Both the position numbers and the translations under genes were made by a program. A stretch of 41,104 nt of DNA from Bacteroidota bacterium (GTDB lineage: Bacteria; Bacteroidota; Bacteroidia; B-17B0; Aurantibacillaceae): the NCBI GenBank assembly GCA_013816895.1, contig JACDDR010000027.1, positions 1 to 41,104 of the forward strand, written 5' to 3'. Under the pieces are notes generated by a model. It was not told the origin of the DNA. It searched no databases and saw only the letters and a program-made list of their open reading frames with translations. Positions 20,802-30,770 of the stretch are shown piece after piece; the first letter of the stretch is position 1, and each line of letters opens with the position of its first letter.

Positions 20802-21419
20802 ATGCATATTGCGATAGCGGGGAACATTGGATCAGGAAAGACGACTTTAACGTCATTGTTAGCAAAACATTACAAATGGCATGCTCATTATGAAGACGCG
20901 GACGATAATCCGTACCTGAATGATTTTTATGAAGATATGCAACGCTGGTCGTTCAACCTTCAGGTATATTTTCTTAACAACCGGTTTAACCAGATTCTGG
21001 ATATCCGTAAGGGAAAACATACGGTTGTTCAGGACAGAACCATATATGAAGACGCGTATATTTTTGCGCCAAACCTTCATGCCATGGGTCTTATGACCAC
21101 ACGTGATTATGATAATTATTTTTCATTATTTAAATTAATGGAAAGTTTAGTGAAGGCCCCCGATCTTATTATTTATTTAAGAGCGAGCGTACCAACGCTT
21201 GTAAAACAGATTCAGAAGCGGGGACGGGATTATGAGAACAGTATTCGCCTGGATTATCTCAAACGTTTGAATGAGCGTTATGAGGCGTGGAGCTCAGGGT
21301 ATGAGTCGGGTAAAATAGTTGTTGTTGATGTTGACGATATCAACTTCAGCGAAAGCAAAGAAGACCTTGGGAAAGTAATAAGAATGATAGACGCTCAGCT
21401 TAACGGTTTATTTAAATAG
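20802..21419 (+). CDS. Deoxynucleoside kinase
   Basis: P-loop 'IAIAGNIGSGKTTLTSLLAKHY', 'VVQDRTIYEDAYIF', 'LIIYLRASVPTLVKQIQKRGRDYE'. Confidence 0.93.
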   Translation: MHIAIAGNIGSGKTTLTSLLAKHYKWHAHYEDADDNPYLNDFYEDMQRWSFNLQVYFLNNRFNQILDIRKGKHTVVQDRTIYEDAYIFAPNLHAMGLMTTRDYDNYFSLFKLMESLVKAPDLIIYLRASVPTLVKQIQKRGRDYENSIRLDYLKRLNERYEAWSSGYESGKIVVVDVDDINFSESKEDLGKVIRMIDAQLNGLFK

Positions 21420-21994
21420 TGAGTTTGACCCTAAATAAAGAAGACGAGTTTTTTGATATTCACTTTTCTAGGCAAATAGAAAGTGTGAATCAGAATGGCG
21501 AGTTAATGCTCGCTTACGACGGTGTTCTTAATACTGAAACTATTTCTAAATTAGAATCAGAAATAGAGGCAAAAATCCTTGAAAAAGGACTTCCGAAAAC
21601 CGTTATAAAGAAAGTGTTTTTTATTTGTGTGGAATCCCTGCAGAATATGCTGATCCATGGTCATAAAGATGATGTGGGCGCGCAGCATAATTTTTTTATT
21701 CTGAATATTACGTCTAAACAGGTGAAGGTAATTACGGCTAACCTCATAAGCAATAACGTAATTGATAAATTAAAGGCAGATATCGCTACGATAAATTCTT
21801 TTAACGATCCCGCCGAACTTAAAACATTTTACCTCGAGCATCTTGAGAATAATGAATTAAGTGACAAAGGTGGAGCAGGACTTGGCTTTATTACCATTGC
21901 CATGAAAAGCGGCAATAAACTAAACACAACATTCGATGCCATTAACGATAAGCGTTCGCTGTTTTTAATGGAAATTACAATTAACGCTGAATAA
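21419..21994 (+). CDS. SiaB family protein kinase (DUF6272-like)
   Basis: 191 aa, 'VFFICVESLQNMLIHGHKD', 'GGAGLGFITIAMKSGNKL'. GTG start shares one base with the upstream TAG stop. Confidence 0.75.
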   Translation: MSLTLNKEDEFFDIHFSRQIESVNQNGELMLAYDGVLNTETISKLESEIEAKILEKGLPKTVIKKVFFICVESLQNMLIHGHKDDVGAQHNFFILNITSKQVKVITANLISNNVIDKLKADIATINSFNDPAELKTFYLEHLENNELSDKGGAGLGFITIAMKSGNKLNTTFDAINDKRSLFLMEITINAE

Positions 21995-22014
21995 TTTTGT
22001 TATTTTTTTAATCA

Positions 22015-22055
22015 CCCTATCCCTGACAGGGTTTTAAACCCTGTCAGGGATAGGG
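22015..22055. repeat. Perfect nested palindrome between convergent genes (possible bidirectional terminator or REP-like element)
   Basis: CCCTATCCCTGACAGGGTTT-T-AAACCCTGTCAGGGATAGGG; 20-bp perfect arms, each containing the near-palindrome CCCTG[A/T]CAGGG. Confidence 0.9.
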
Positions 22056-22066
22056 GTCAATTTTAA

Positions 22067-22855
22067 TTATTTTCTTCCTTCTGCATTCTCTTCTACAAAC
22101 CGCGTCAGTTCTTCAAACTGCGGTACGCTCAATTGCTCTGGCCTTTTTTCAAATAAAGGATGAATCACTGTTTCAGAAAAATACAGAGGCCGGATGGAAT
22201 TCCTGATCTGTTTACGTCGCTGGTTAAACGTGGTTTTGACAACTTTAAAAAACAATTCCTCGTTACAGTTGAGTTTAATTGTTGCATTTCTTTCGAGCCG
22301 TATTACCGCGCTCTTAACACGCGGTGGCGGACTAAAAACATGCTCATGCACCGTAAATAAATATTCAATATTATAAAAAGCCTGAAGCAGCACACTTAAA
22401 ATTCCGTAGGTTTTAGTGCCGGGCTTTTCCGCGAGGCGCTGCGCCACTTCTTTCTGAAACATGCCTACTACAATATTTACATCATGCCGGTGCTCAAGAA
22501 CCCTGAACATGATCTGGCTCGAAATGTTATAGGGGAAATTTCCAATCACATTAAACTTATCAGGAAAAAAGGTTTTAAGATCTTCTTCTAAAAAGTCAGA
22601 AAACTTAATCTGGTCTTTTTTATCTGGATATAAATTCTGCAAATAATCTACAGACTCTCTGTCAATATCAAGTGCTAAAAACTGGGGAAACTCATTGATG
22701 AGATATTTGGTGAGTACGCCTGTACCCGGCCCTATTTCTATTAAAGGAGTGAGGCGATCTTTTTCGAGAACAGCATCAACGATTTTTTTTGCGATATGTT
22801 CATCACATAAAAAATGCTGTCCTAAATGTTTTTTTGCTCTTATGGGTTGGCTCAT
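22067..22855 (-). CDS. rsmA: 16S rRNA (adenine1518/1519-N6)-dimethyltransferase
   Basis: '[22 protein letters not shown]', '[15 protein letters not shown]', '[18 protein letters not shown]', '[11 protein letters not shown]'. Confidence 0.97.
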   Translation of the reverse strand: MSQPIRAKKHLGQHFLCDEHIAKKIVDAVLEKDRLTPLIEIGPGTGVLTKYLINEFPQFLALDIDRESVDYLQNLYPDKKDQIKFSDFLEEDLKTFFPDKFNVIGNFPYNISSQIMFRVLEHRHDVNIVVGMFQKEVAQRLAEKPGTKTYGILSVLLQAFYNIEYLFTVHEHVFSPPPRVKSAVIRLERNATIKLNCNEELFFKVVKTTFNQRRKQIRNSIRPLYFSETVIHPLFEKRPEQLSVPQFEELTRFVEENAEGRK

Positions 22856-23962
22856 GAATTCGGTTTTGAAGTTTGCCTTCCGCCGAGTTGCATCAGGTAT
22901 GCTTTTATCAATTCATCAAGGTCGCCGTTCAGTACGCCTTCAGCATCCGTAATTTTTAATTCGGTTCTTACGTCATTCACCATTTTATAGGGATGTAAAA
23001 CATAACTCCGGATCTGTGAGCCCCATTCAATTTTCATCTTTCCTTCTTCAACCGCGGCTTTGCTCTCATTACGTTTTCGCATTTCAAGTTCGTATAACTG
23101 CGACTTAATCATTTTAAGCGCGCGTTCTCGGTTGCCGTGCTGCGAGCGCTCTACCTGGCACACCACTACAATTCCCGAGGGCTTGTGAAGCATCTGTACT
23201 TTGGTTTCTACCTTATTCACGTTCTGTCCGCCGGCGCCTCCGCTTCGAGAAGTTGATACTTCCAGATCGGCTGGTTTTATTTCAATTTCAATTTCATCAT
23301 CAACAATAGGGTAAACATACACCGAAGCAAAACTTGTATGCCTCTTGGCATTGGAATCAAAAGGACTGATCCGCACAAGACGGTGAACGCCATTTTCACC
23401 TTTTAAAAAACCAAAAGCAAACTCACCTTCAATTTGTAGGGAAACAGATTTAACTCCTGCCGCGTCTCCCGCGTTGAAATCAAGTTCAGAAACTTTAAAA
23501 CCCTGTTTTTCTGCATACATAATGTACATGCGCATCAGCATTCCGGCCCAGTCGCAGCTTTCCGTTCCACCCGCTCCTGAATTAATTTGCAAAATACAAC
23601 TCAGGCGATCTTCTTCGCCGCGGAGCATGTTTTTAAATTCAATTTCTTCCAGTTTTTTGAAACAGGCCTGATATTCCTGCTCGGTTTCCTGTTCGGTAGC
23701 GTCGCCGCTTTTATAAAAGTCGTAAAGGGTGTTAAGGTCTTCCACCATTCGGATGAGGTCATCGTAACCGGTGGTCCAGGTTTTAAGCTGTTTTACCTCG
23801 TTGAGAATTTTTTCCGCTTTTTTACTGTCGGTCCAGAATTCAGGATCAAGGGTTTTTTCTTCTAACTGTTCGAGGTCGTGTTTCTTTCTATCGTAGTCAA
23901 AGAAACCCCCTCAACGCGTGACTGCGCTCAATAAGTTCTTTCAGTTGCTCATGTGTAAACAT
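22852..23962 (-). CDS. prfB: Peptide chain release factor 2, expressed via +1 programmed frameshift
   Basis: Leader [21 protein letters not shown] (ATG at 23962..23960) to TGA at 23899..23897, then +1 frame [15 protein letters not shown]... to TGA at 22854..22852. Contains '[19 protein letters not shown]' and '[17 protein letters not shown]' (GGQ). Overlaps rsmA by ATGA. Confidence 0.96.
23886..23915 (-). promoter_or_regulatory. RF2 programmed +1 frameshift site
   Basis: Minus strand reads TTG AGG GGG TTT CTT TGA C TAC GAT: internal SD-like AGGGGG, slippery CTT, in-frame TGA followed by C. Confidence 0.95.
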
Positions 23963-24009
23963 AATGTAAAGATAATAATTTTTATGAGGAGATAAAAATG
24001 GAAATTGCT

Positions 24010-24855
24010 TTAATCGGCCATCAATCTCTGTCTGCGTGGCCAAAAGAAAACATAGGGAATGATCATTATTATCCCAAAGCCAATAAGGCCGATCACAAAA
24101 GCTATATAAAGGTGAATACAAATGCCCATAAGAATCAATGGTTTTTTTAATTTGCCGAGCCAGATAAGAACAGGAAATAAAAGCTGGTAAAGTATAACTG
24201 TGTAGTTTAACAAGTGCGCTAAAAACGAATCACGGGAAAACACTATGCCGCGATACAAATTGAAATGATCGACTTCTGAGGTACAGGCTACCGCTTCGCC
24301 GGATAGCCATGTCGCGTCCTGCGCCTTGGTGATTCCCGATATAAAATATGCCAGGCATACCTGGATTAAAACCGCAAGAACGCCAAAGTTATGGAGACAT
24401 ATTCTGAGTTGTGATGGCCAGGTTTTTTTTGCATCAAATCCGTTACTGATAAAGCAATTAAAAAACAGTAATTGATTAAGAAGGTAATCACCGCCGCTTA
24501 AAGTGGAATAGACGCGGTTGTGCAGGTTTAAGATCAAAAACCACAAGACAAGGTCGTTAATGAAATAAAGTTTTTTAAAAAACAATCCGAAGATGCTTAA
24601 GACTATAACAGCAATAAGCGCCCAAAGACATAAGTGATGATTTGCTGGAGCGTAAAGAAAAAACGCTGCTGCTTTAAATGGTTCGATCTGACTTTCATTC
24701 ACCGTAATGACAGAGTGAGGACCAAACAAGAGGTCGTAGCTGAACAACCAATACGCTGATTTAATAATCAAAAAAATGTAAAGCAGTTTTTTAAAAAGGG
24801 CGGACTGCTCTTTAAAATTAAGATCTTTGAAAAAGTATGTAAGGGGATCTTTCAA
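24010..24855 (-). CDS. HTTM-domain-like integral membrane protein
   Basis: 281 aa multi-TM with 'NLHNRVYSTLSGGDYLLNQLLFF' and 'LAYFISGITKAQDATWLSGEAV', similar to HTTM/vitamin-K-dependent carboxylase-like membrane domains. Confidence 0.7.
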   Translation of the reverse strand: MKDPLTYFFKDLNFKEQSALFKKLLYIFLIIKSAYWLFSYDLLFGPHSVITVNESQIEPFKAAAFFLYAPANHHLCLWALIAVIVLSIFGLFFKKLYFINDLVLWFLILNLHNRVYSTLSGGDYLLNQLLFFNCFISNGFDAKKTWPSQLRICLHNFGVLAVLIQVCLAYFISGITKAQDATWLSGEAVACTSEVDHFNLYRGIVFSRDSFLAHLLNYTVILYQLLFPVLIWLGKLKKPLILMGICIHLYIAFVIGLIGFGIIMIIPYVFFWPRRQRLMAD

Positions 24856-24908
24856 AAGCTCGTATTTAAAATATAAATTTAGATGTTTATTTTAACCCTG
24901 CCATTTAA

Positions 24909-26150
24909 ATGTCATTATTTAAAAACAAGATAGCTGTTGCAGTTGCCATTATCCTGGCAATTATTTACTGTTACAGCGAGGCTGACGGTAAAGGTGACTT
25001 CTACATTTTTTTATCAGCGGCGGACGATCTCAGTAAACACATCAATATATTTGAAACCACTTACGTAGATGGCTTTCATTATTACTATTCTGTTTTTTTC
25101 GGTCTTCTTCTGAAACCCTTTGTCGGTCTTCCCTTCGTGCTGGTAAAAACGCTCTGGCTTATTTTCAACCTTTCGCTCCTTGCGCATTTGTTTTATCTTT
25201 TAATGAATGCAGATTTTATTAAAAGTCTCCCACAGAAAAGGCAGAATATCTTTTTTATAGTTATTTTTTTATTTTCGGCAAGGTTCGCAAAAGACAATAT
25301 TCATCATTCGCAGGTAACCATTTTAATTTTGTGGTGCTGTATTTACGGCCTGTACAAGGTGTTGAGAGGGTCTCCGGTTAAAGGCGCGTTAATTCTCGCC
25401 TTGGGAATAAACATCAAATTATTGCCTGTGGTTTTTGTGCCCTATCTTTTTTACCGGGGCTATTTTAAAGCGGGTTGTTTTGTAATTGGTTTCTACCTGT
25501 TACTGCTTTTCCTGCCTTCGGTTTTTATCGGTCACGAATATAATATGAGTCTCCTTAAAACATGGTTTCATCTTATTAATCCAACAAATCAGATTCATGT
25601 ACTGGATGTGGATGAAAGGAGTTTCCATGGCCTGTCAACGTTACTTTCTACGTTACTGGTTAAAGATGTGCCGGATATATATGCTCTTCCTTTAAAAAGA
25701 AATATTGCCGATGTTTCGCTTAATACGCTGAGCATTATTTTGACTTCCTTCAGACTGTTGCTGGTTGCAATGACGTTATATTTTACCGGGCTTTCGTTTT
25801 GGAAAAAGGCTAGAAGTCAATGGCAGAGCTGTGTAGAGGTAAGCTACGTTTTGTTGATCATTCCGCTTATTTTCCCGCACCAGCAGCCCTATGCTTTTTT
25901 ATTTGTGATCCCGGCGGTTTGCTGCATCTGTTATTACATGACAACAGCGGCGGTTTCAAAAAACTTGTTCCGATGTATTGTTAGCCTGATGGTTGTTATA
26001 TTTTTAAGCTTTAGTTTGAAATTTATTCTGGGAGCGTTTAATAATTACTATGACCACTACAAGATCCTTACGTATGGAGCGCTTCTTCTCATCCCTTTGT
26101 TGGCATGGATCTGGAAGGGATCAAAAAATAATCTGAGGTTTATTTCCTAA
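24909..26150 (+). CDS. Multi-pass membrane protein, glycosyltransferase family 87/DUF2029-like
   Basis: 413 aa, 'GDFYIFLSAADDL', repeated TM helices, 'LILALGINIKLLPVVFVPYLFYRGYFKAG'. Confidence 0.75.
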   Translation: MSLFKNKIAVAVAIILAIIYCYSEADGKGDFYIFLSAADDLSKHINIFETTYVDGFHYYYSVFFGLLLKPFVGLPFVLVKTLWLIFNLSLLAHLFYLLMNADFIKSLPQKRQNIFFIVIFLFSARFAKDNIHHSQVTILILWCCIYGLYKVLRGSPVKGALILALGINIKLLPVVFVPYLFYRGYFKAGCFVIGFYLLLLFLPSVFIGHEYNMSLLKTWFHLINPTNQIHVLDVDERSFHGLSTLLSTLLVKDVPDIYALPLKRNIADVSLNTLSIILTSFRLLLVAMTLYFTGLSFWKKARSQWQSCVEVSYVLLIIPLIFPHQQPYAFLFVIPAVCCICYYMTTAAVSKNLFRCIVSLMVVIFLSFSLKFILGAFNNYYDHYKILTYGALLLIPLLAWIWKGSKNNLRFIS

Positions 26151-28308
26151 GAAGCATAATGTGACCGTAGTGTATTTCTTCTTTTGAACTCACTACGTTT
26201 TTAAAACTGATGCGCCATACATAGGCATCATCCTGGCATTCTTTCCCTTTATATAAGCCATTCCAGCCTTGTTTAGGATCATTGGTGCTGAATATTTTTT
26301 CGCCCCAGCGGGTGAAAATAAAAAACTGATAATTAATAGTGCCAATAGCTGTTGGTTGAAACACATCATTCAGCAGATCATTGTCAGGCGTAAATGTATT
26401 GGGGATCCAGAATCTGAATTCGGGCAGAATTTTTACAACCGCTTTCAAAGTATCTGAGCAATAAGGATTGTTTACAACTTGCATTACCGGAAAATCGCCA
26501 TAATCAAGGTAGGTGTGAATCGTACTCGCGTTATTACCGCTGCTGCCGTCACCAAAGGTATATTGCCACGCAATCACATCGCTGCTGGCCGTATTGGTAA
26601 ATTGTATATCCGGATCAAAAATAGTTGTAGACTGTGGTGAGAAAATGAAACCAGCCTTAGGCGTTGGAGTAACAGTAATATTATTTATTGAAAACAAACT
26701 TGTATCAATACATACACTTTTAGTAATCACGATAAGTGTCGCAGAATACACTCCTGCAGGAGAAAATACCTGTACGGGTTGAAACGCGCTGGATGTTGCG
26801 CCGTTACTGAAAAACCAATGGTAGTTTACCGGCAAATCGCTTGTGCTGCCATTGCTGAAAGCCACGGTGGCCGGATCGCACAAGGTTACCGGAAGATTAT
26901 TAATTTTGGCTACAGGCGGAGCAACAACTCTTACGCTGTCAATAAATGAATCAACGCACGTAAATTGTTTGGCAATGAGCTTAACAAAATATTTTCCGGG
27001 TTGATTAAAGAAAATGGGACCCGGATTTTTTATCGTGGAAGTACTCGGGGTAGCTGCCGCAGAAAAATTCCAGTTAAAAGTTGCGGAGGGAACGTAAGCA
27101 CCCTGCGCCGAAAAAGAAAATGCATTTCCTTTAAAACATTGCTTACTCACCGGCGGAAAATTAATCTTAAGCTGTGGATAAACGTAAATAAGTTTGGTGA
27201 TGGTATCGCTGCAGGGCTTGCCGGGATTAGCAATCAAGGTAACAAGATATTTGCCGGTGTCCTGGTAAGTATAGCTTGGGCTCTGAACATTCGAGGTGTC
27301 ATTTGATAGTTGAGGAACTCCAAAGTCCCAATGAAAACTCAAATTGCCAATATTGCTTTGAGAGGAATTAGTAAAGGTGATTGTGGTTCCCTGGCATTGC
27401 GATTTAGGTTCGGCAATGGCACTCACCACATTTACTATGCAAGGCACCACATTAAACTGAAAATCTCTGAAATGCGTATTGAGCAATGTATTGCCTTTGA
27501 ATTCCTGAACACAAACTCCTACCACGTATTGTCCAACGGTGTTGGGACTGCCTGTTAGCACCCCGGTCACAGAATTTATACTGAAGGCGGGTGCCGATGG
27601 AATAGGGTACGTGCCGTTGTAGGGCGCAACGTAACTAACGTTGGGGTAGGGAGGCGGGGGCGATGGGCCGCCATTTGGAACCCCATCATAAGGAGCGCAA
27701 AGGGAATACACGAGCTGATCTGCGTCGGGATCTGTGGCTTTATGATTGAAAGTAAAAGTTACTTTGTTACAAATAAATATTGGAGGAAATGCTGTATACC
27801 TTGGTGAGCTGTTTATTGCTGCTACTTCAGGCCCGGGGATAAAAGTATAATAGGTTGCGCCCTGTGTGCCAGAATTTAGAAGATTAAGAACGCTGTTGTT
27901 TCTGAATGCAACCTGGAAAACAAGATAATAGCCCCCGGGCTTGGGAGGCAGGGTAAGGGTATAAGTATAAACCCCCTGCTCTACACAAATTCCTCCGGGC
28001 GGATGAATGCAGGGGTTGTTAATGCTTGGTGGAACCTGCGTAATTATGGGAGCACCGATATCGAACGTGTCTACCAGGAGGCTATCGGTATTATAAACAG
28101 TAAGTATTGCTGGCGTAAATGCAGTATTGCCGTATGTGCCGGGGAAAGGCGCCAGTCCGTTGAAACAATCGCGGTATAATTTAAGTGTTACTTTGTAAGT
28201 AGAATCATTAATGCGGTCATAGAAAATTTCTCCTCCAACAATATGAGTTGAATGGAGCTTCTGGCCCATCGCCATAAAAATCAAGATATAAAACAGAACA
28301 TTCTTCAC
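26140..28308 (-). CDS. PKD-domain secreted protein with T9SS type B/CHU_C C-terminus (paralog A)
   Basis: 'THIVGGEIFYDR..YKVTLKLYRDCF', PKD 'WDFG..', C-terminal 'IPNTFTPDNDLLNDVFQP...TRWGEKIFST...GWNGLYKG'. Ends 11 nt inside the convergent gene. Confidence 0.92.
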   Translation of the reverse strand: MKNVLFYILIFMAMGQKLHSTHIVGGEIFYDRINDSTYKVTLKLYRDCFNGLAPFPGTYGNTAFTPAILTVYNTDSLLVDTFDIGAPIITQVPPSINNPCIHPPGGICVEQGVYTYTLTLPPKPGGYYLVFQVAFRNNSVLNLLNSGTQGATYYTFIPGPEVAAINSSPRYTAFPPIFICNKVTFTFNHKATDPDADQLVYSLCAPYDGVPNGGPSPPPPYPNVSYVAPYNGTYPIPSAPAFSINSVTGVLTGSPNTVGQYVVGVCVQEFKGNTLLNTHFRDFQFNVVPCIVNVVSAIAEPKSQCQGTTITFTNSSQSNIGNLSFHWDFGVPQLSNDTSNVQSPSYTYQDTGKYLVTLIANPGKPCSDTITKLIYVYPQLKINFPPVSKQCFKGNAFSFSAQGAYVPSATFNWNFSAAATPSTSTIKNPGPIFFNQPGKYFVKLIAKQFTCVDSFIDSVRVVAPPVAKINNLPVTLCDPATVAFSNGSTSDLPVNYHWFFSNGATSSAFQPVQVFSPAGVYSATLIVITKSVCIDTSLFSINNITVTPTPKAGFIFSPQSTTIFDPDIQFTNTASSDVIAWQYTFGDGSSGNNASTIHTYLDYGDFPVMQVVNNPYCSDTLKAVVKILPEFRFWIPNTFTPDNDLLNDVFQPTAIGTINYQFFIFTRWGEKIFSTNDPKQGWNGLYKGKECQDDAYVWRISFKNVVSSKEEIHYGHIMLLRK

Positions 28309-28447
28309 TGCATAAATTCTCTTTTAAATTACCAATAAAATACATTGACGCTTCAGTTAAGTTTATATCCGGTGAGTTTTTTATTATAAATGGTAGCACT
28401 CGGAAGACAGGCTTTGTACCTAAAACTTAACAAAAGAATAAAGCGCT

Positions 28448-30640
28448 CTATTTTTTTAAAAGAAGAACATGACCAAAATGAATTTCGTCTTTGTAAGTAA
28501 CTATGTTCTTAAAACTGATGCGCCATACGTACACATCTTCCTGGCATTCTTTCCCTTTATAATAGCCATTCCATCCATGTTGGGGATCAACAGTGCTGAA
28601 AATCTTTTCGCCCCAGCGCGTAAAAATATCAAACTGATACTTGATAACACCAATGGCAACAGGTAAGAACTCATCATTCAGTAAATCATCGCCGGGCGTG
28701 AAAGTGTTGGGGATCCAGAATCTGAACTCAGGAAGGATTTTCACAACATCTTTAAGACTGTCGGTACAATTAAAGCGATTACTTACAAACTGCATAACCG
28801 GGTAATCGCCGAAATTAAGATACGTATGAATTTCGCTTGCGTAATTTGAACCGGTTCCGTCACCAAATGAATATTGCCATGATGAAACATCGCTGCTGGC
28901 CGTATTGGTGAACATAATGTCAGGATCAAAAATAGTTGTAGGCTGCGGCGAAAAAGTAAAGCCGGCTTTGGGAGTAGGATTAACTGTAATATTATTAATG
29001 GCGTACAAGCTGGTATCTACGCACACGCTTTGGGTAGTAACAATCAGCGTAGCAGAGTAAACTCCCGGTGGAGAAAAAACCTGCTGCGGCTGAAACTCAG
29101 AAGATGAATTACCATTACTGAAAAACCACTGGTAAGAGATGGGCAAGGCACTGCTGCTTCCATTGCTGAAGGCTACCCTCGCGGGATCGCACTGACTCAG
29201 GGGTAAATTATTTATCTTGGCAACTGGCCGTGGGATTACGCGAACAGTATCAATGAAAGAATCAATGCAGGTGAGTTGTTTGGCAACTAGCTTTATAAAA
29301 TATTTTCCGGGCTGATTAAAAATAATATTGACAGGGTTTTTAAGCGTTGAGGTGCTTGGCGTGGCAGCCGCGGTAAAGTCCCATTTAAAAGTGGCCTGAG
29401 GCATGTACACTCCCTGGGTTGTAAAAGAAAAAGCGTTTCCCCTTAAGCATTGCCTGCTGTGAGGAGGGAAGTGAATTTTCAGCGGCGGATAAACATAAAC
29501 AACCTTCTGTATCGTATCGCTGCAAGGCTTATTGGGATTGGCAATCAGGGTAACAGTATATTTTCCTGTATCGGGGTAAGTGTAAGTTGGGTTAAATACC
29601 GAAGAGGTATCGCTCGCTATGGTTGTTACTCCAAAATCCCAGGCATAGGTTAAAGAACCAAGGTTACCAAAGCTCTGATTGGTAAAAGTAATGGTACTGC
29701 CCATGCATTTTTGTGATTGGTCTGCAAATATACTTGCTACTTGCACAATACAGGATACCACATTAAACTGGAAGTCGCGGTAATGGGTGTTGATCAAAAC
29801 TCCGTTTCTAAATTCCTGCACGCACACCCCAACAACAAACTGGCCAAGAAGATTTGGCTTACCTGTGAGCAATCCTGTAACAGGGTTAATACTAAAAGCA
29901 GGACTGCTTGCTATTGGATAAGATCCTGTATAAGGAGAAGAATACTGTACGTTGGTGTATGTGGGAGGCACCGCTACTGTTGCACAACCATTCGATCCTA
30001 AAGCAGGACAAGCCTGATCAAGGCCTTCGAAGGGCGGACACAACGAATAAACGAGCTGATCGCCATTAGGATCGGTAGCCGAATGATCGAAGCTGAAGGG
30101 AACATTATTACAAATAAAAATGGGTGGAAAATTTTTATAGCGCGGCGAACTGTTTACTGCAAATACTTCTGGTCCGGGAATAAATGTGTAGTAAGTAGAA
30201 CCCTGGGTATTTGGAGCAACAAGGTTAAGAATACTGGAGTTGCGGCAGCAGCGCTGATAAATAACATAGTACCCGCCTGTTTTTGGCGGCAGATTTAAAG
30301 TATAGGTGTAAACCCCTTCCTCTACGCAGATTCCGCCCGGCGCCTGAATACAAGGGTTGTTGATGGTTGGAGGAATATTAGTTATTACCGGGGCTCCGAT
30401 ATCATAAACTCCTATTAAATTTTTGGAGCCATCATATACCGTTAAAAGCGCAGTGGCAGCGTTGGGAAGACCGTCAAATGGCGCTCCTGAACTAAAACAA
30501 TCGCGGTAAACTTTAAGCGTTATCTTGTAATTACTCTGGCCTAAGTAATCGTAAATGATTTCCCCCCCTACAATATGATAGGAGTAGACCTGCAATTTTA
30601 ATGCAAAGAAAAATAATAATAAAAATATGTTCTTTTTCAC
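28448..30640 (-). CDS. PKD-domain secreted protein with T9SS type B/CHU_C C-terminus (paralog B)
   Basis: Collinear with the previous CDS over its full length ('YHIVGGEIIYDYLGQSNYKITLKVYRDCF...IPNTFTPGDDLLNDEFLP'). Confidence 0.92.
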   Translation of the reverse strand: MKKNIFLLLFFFALKLQVYSYHIVGGEIIYDYLGQSNYKITLKVYRDCFSSGAPFDGLPNAATALLTVYDGSKNLIGVYDIGAPVITNIPPTINNPCIQAPGGICVEEGVYTYTLNLPPKTGGYYVIYQRCCRNSSILNLVAPNTQGSTYYTFIPGPEVFAVNSSPRYKNFPPIFICNNVPFSFDHSATDPNGDQLVYSLCPPFEGLDQACPALGSNGCATVAVPPTYTNVQYSSPYTGSYPIASSPAFSINPVTGLLTGKPNLLGQFVVGVCVQEFRNGVLINTHYRDFQFNVVSCIVQVASIFADQSQKCMGSTITFTNQSFGNLGSLTYAWDFGVTTIASDTSSVFNPTYTYPDTGKYTVTLIANPNKPCSDTIQKVVYVYPPLKIHFPPHSRQCLRGNAFSFTTQGVYMPQATFKWDFTAAATPSTSTLKNPVNIIFNQPGKYFIKLVAKQLTCIDSFIDTVRVIPRPVAKINNLPLSQCDPARVAFSNGSSSALPISYQWFFSNGNSSSEFQPQQVFSPPGVYSATLIVTTQSVCVDTSLYAINNITVNPTPKAGFTFSPQPTTIFDPDIMFTNTASSDVSSWQYSFGDGTGSNYASEIHTYLNFGDYPVMQFVSNRFNCTDSLKDVVKILPEFRFWIPNTFTPGDDLLNDEFLPVAIGVIKYQFDIFTRWGEKIFSTVDPQHGWNGYYKGKECQEDVYVWRISFKNIVTYKDEIHFGHVLLLKK

Positions 30641-30770
30641 TTGAAAAACTAACCTTTAAGTTACGAAAAAAAGACGCTTGAAATACAAGGCTTATTTAAG
30701 GGGTTCGATTTAAAGATAATTGGCACGAGATTAGCCGGAAAGATGGGGTTTTATTGAGTAAATTTGCTTA

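Noticed and set aside
23963-24121. N-terminal part 'MYSPLYSFCDRPYWLWDNNDHSLCFLLATQ...' of the 74-aa track ORF
   Set aside because: Overlaps the HTTM-like CDS antisense-free on the same strand in another frame; only the last 21 codons (from 23962) belong to a real gene, the prfB leader.
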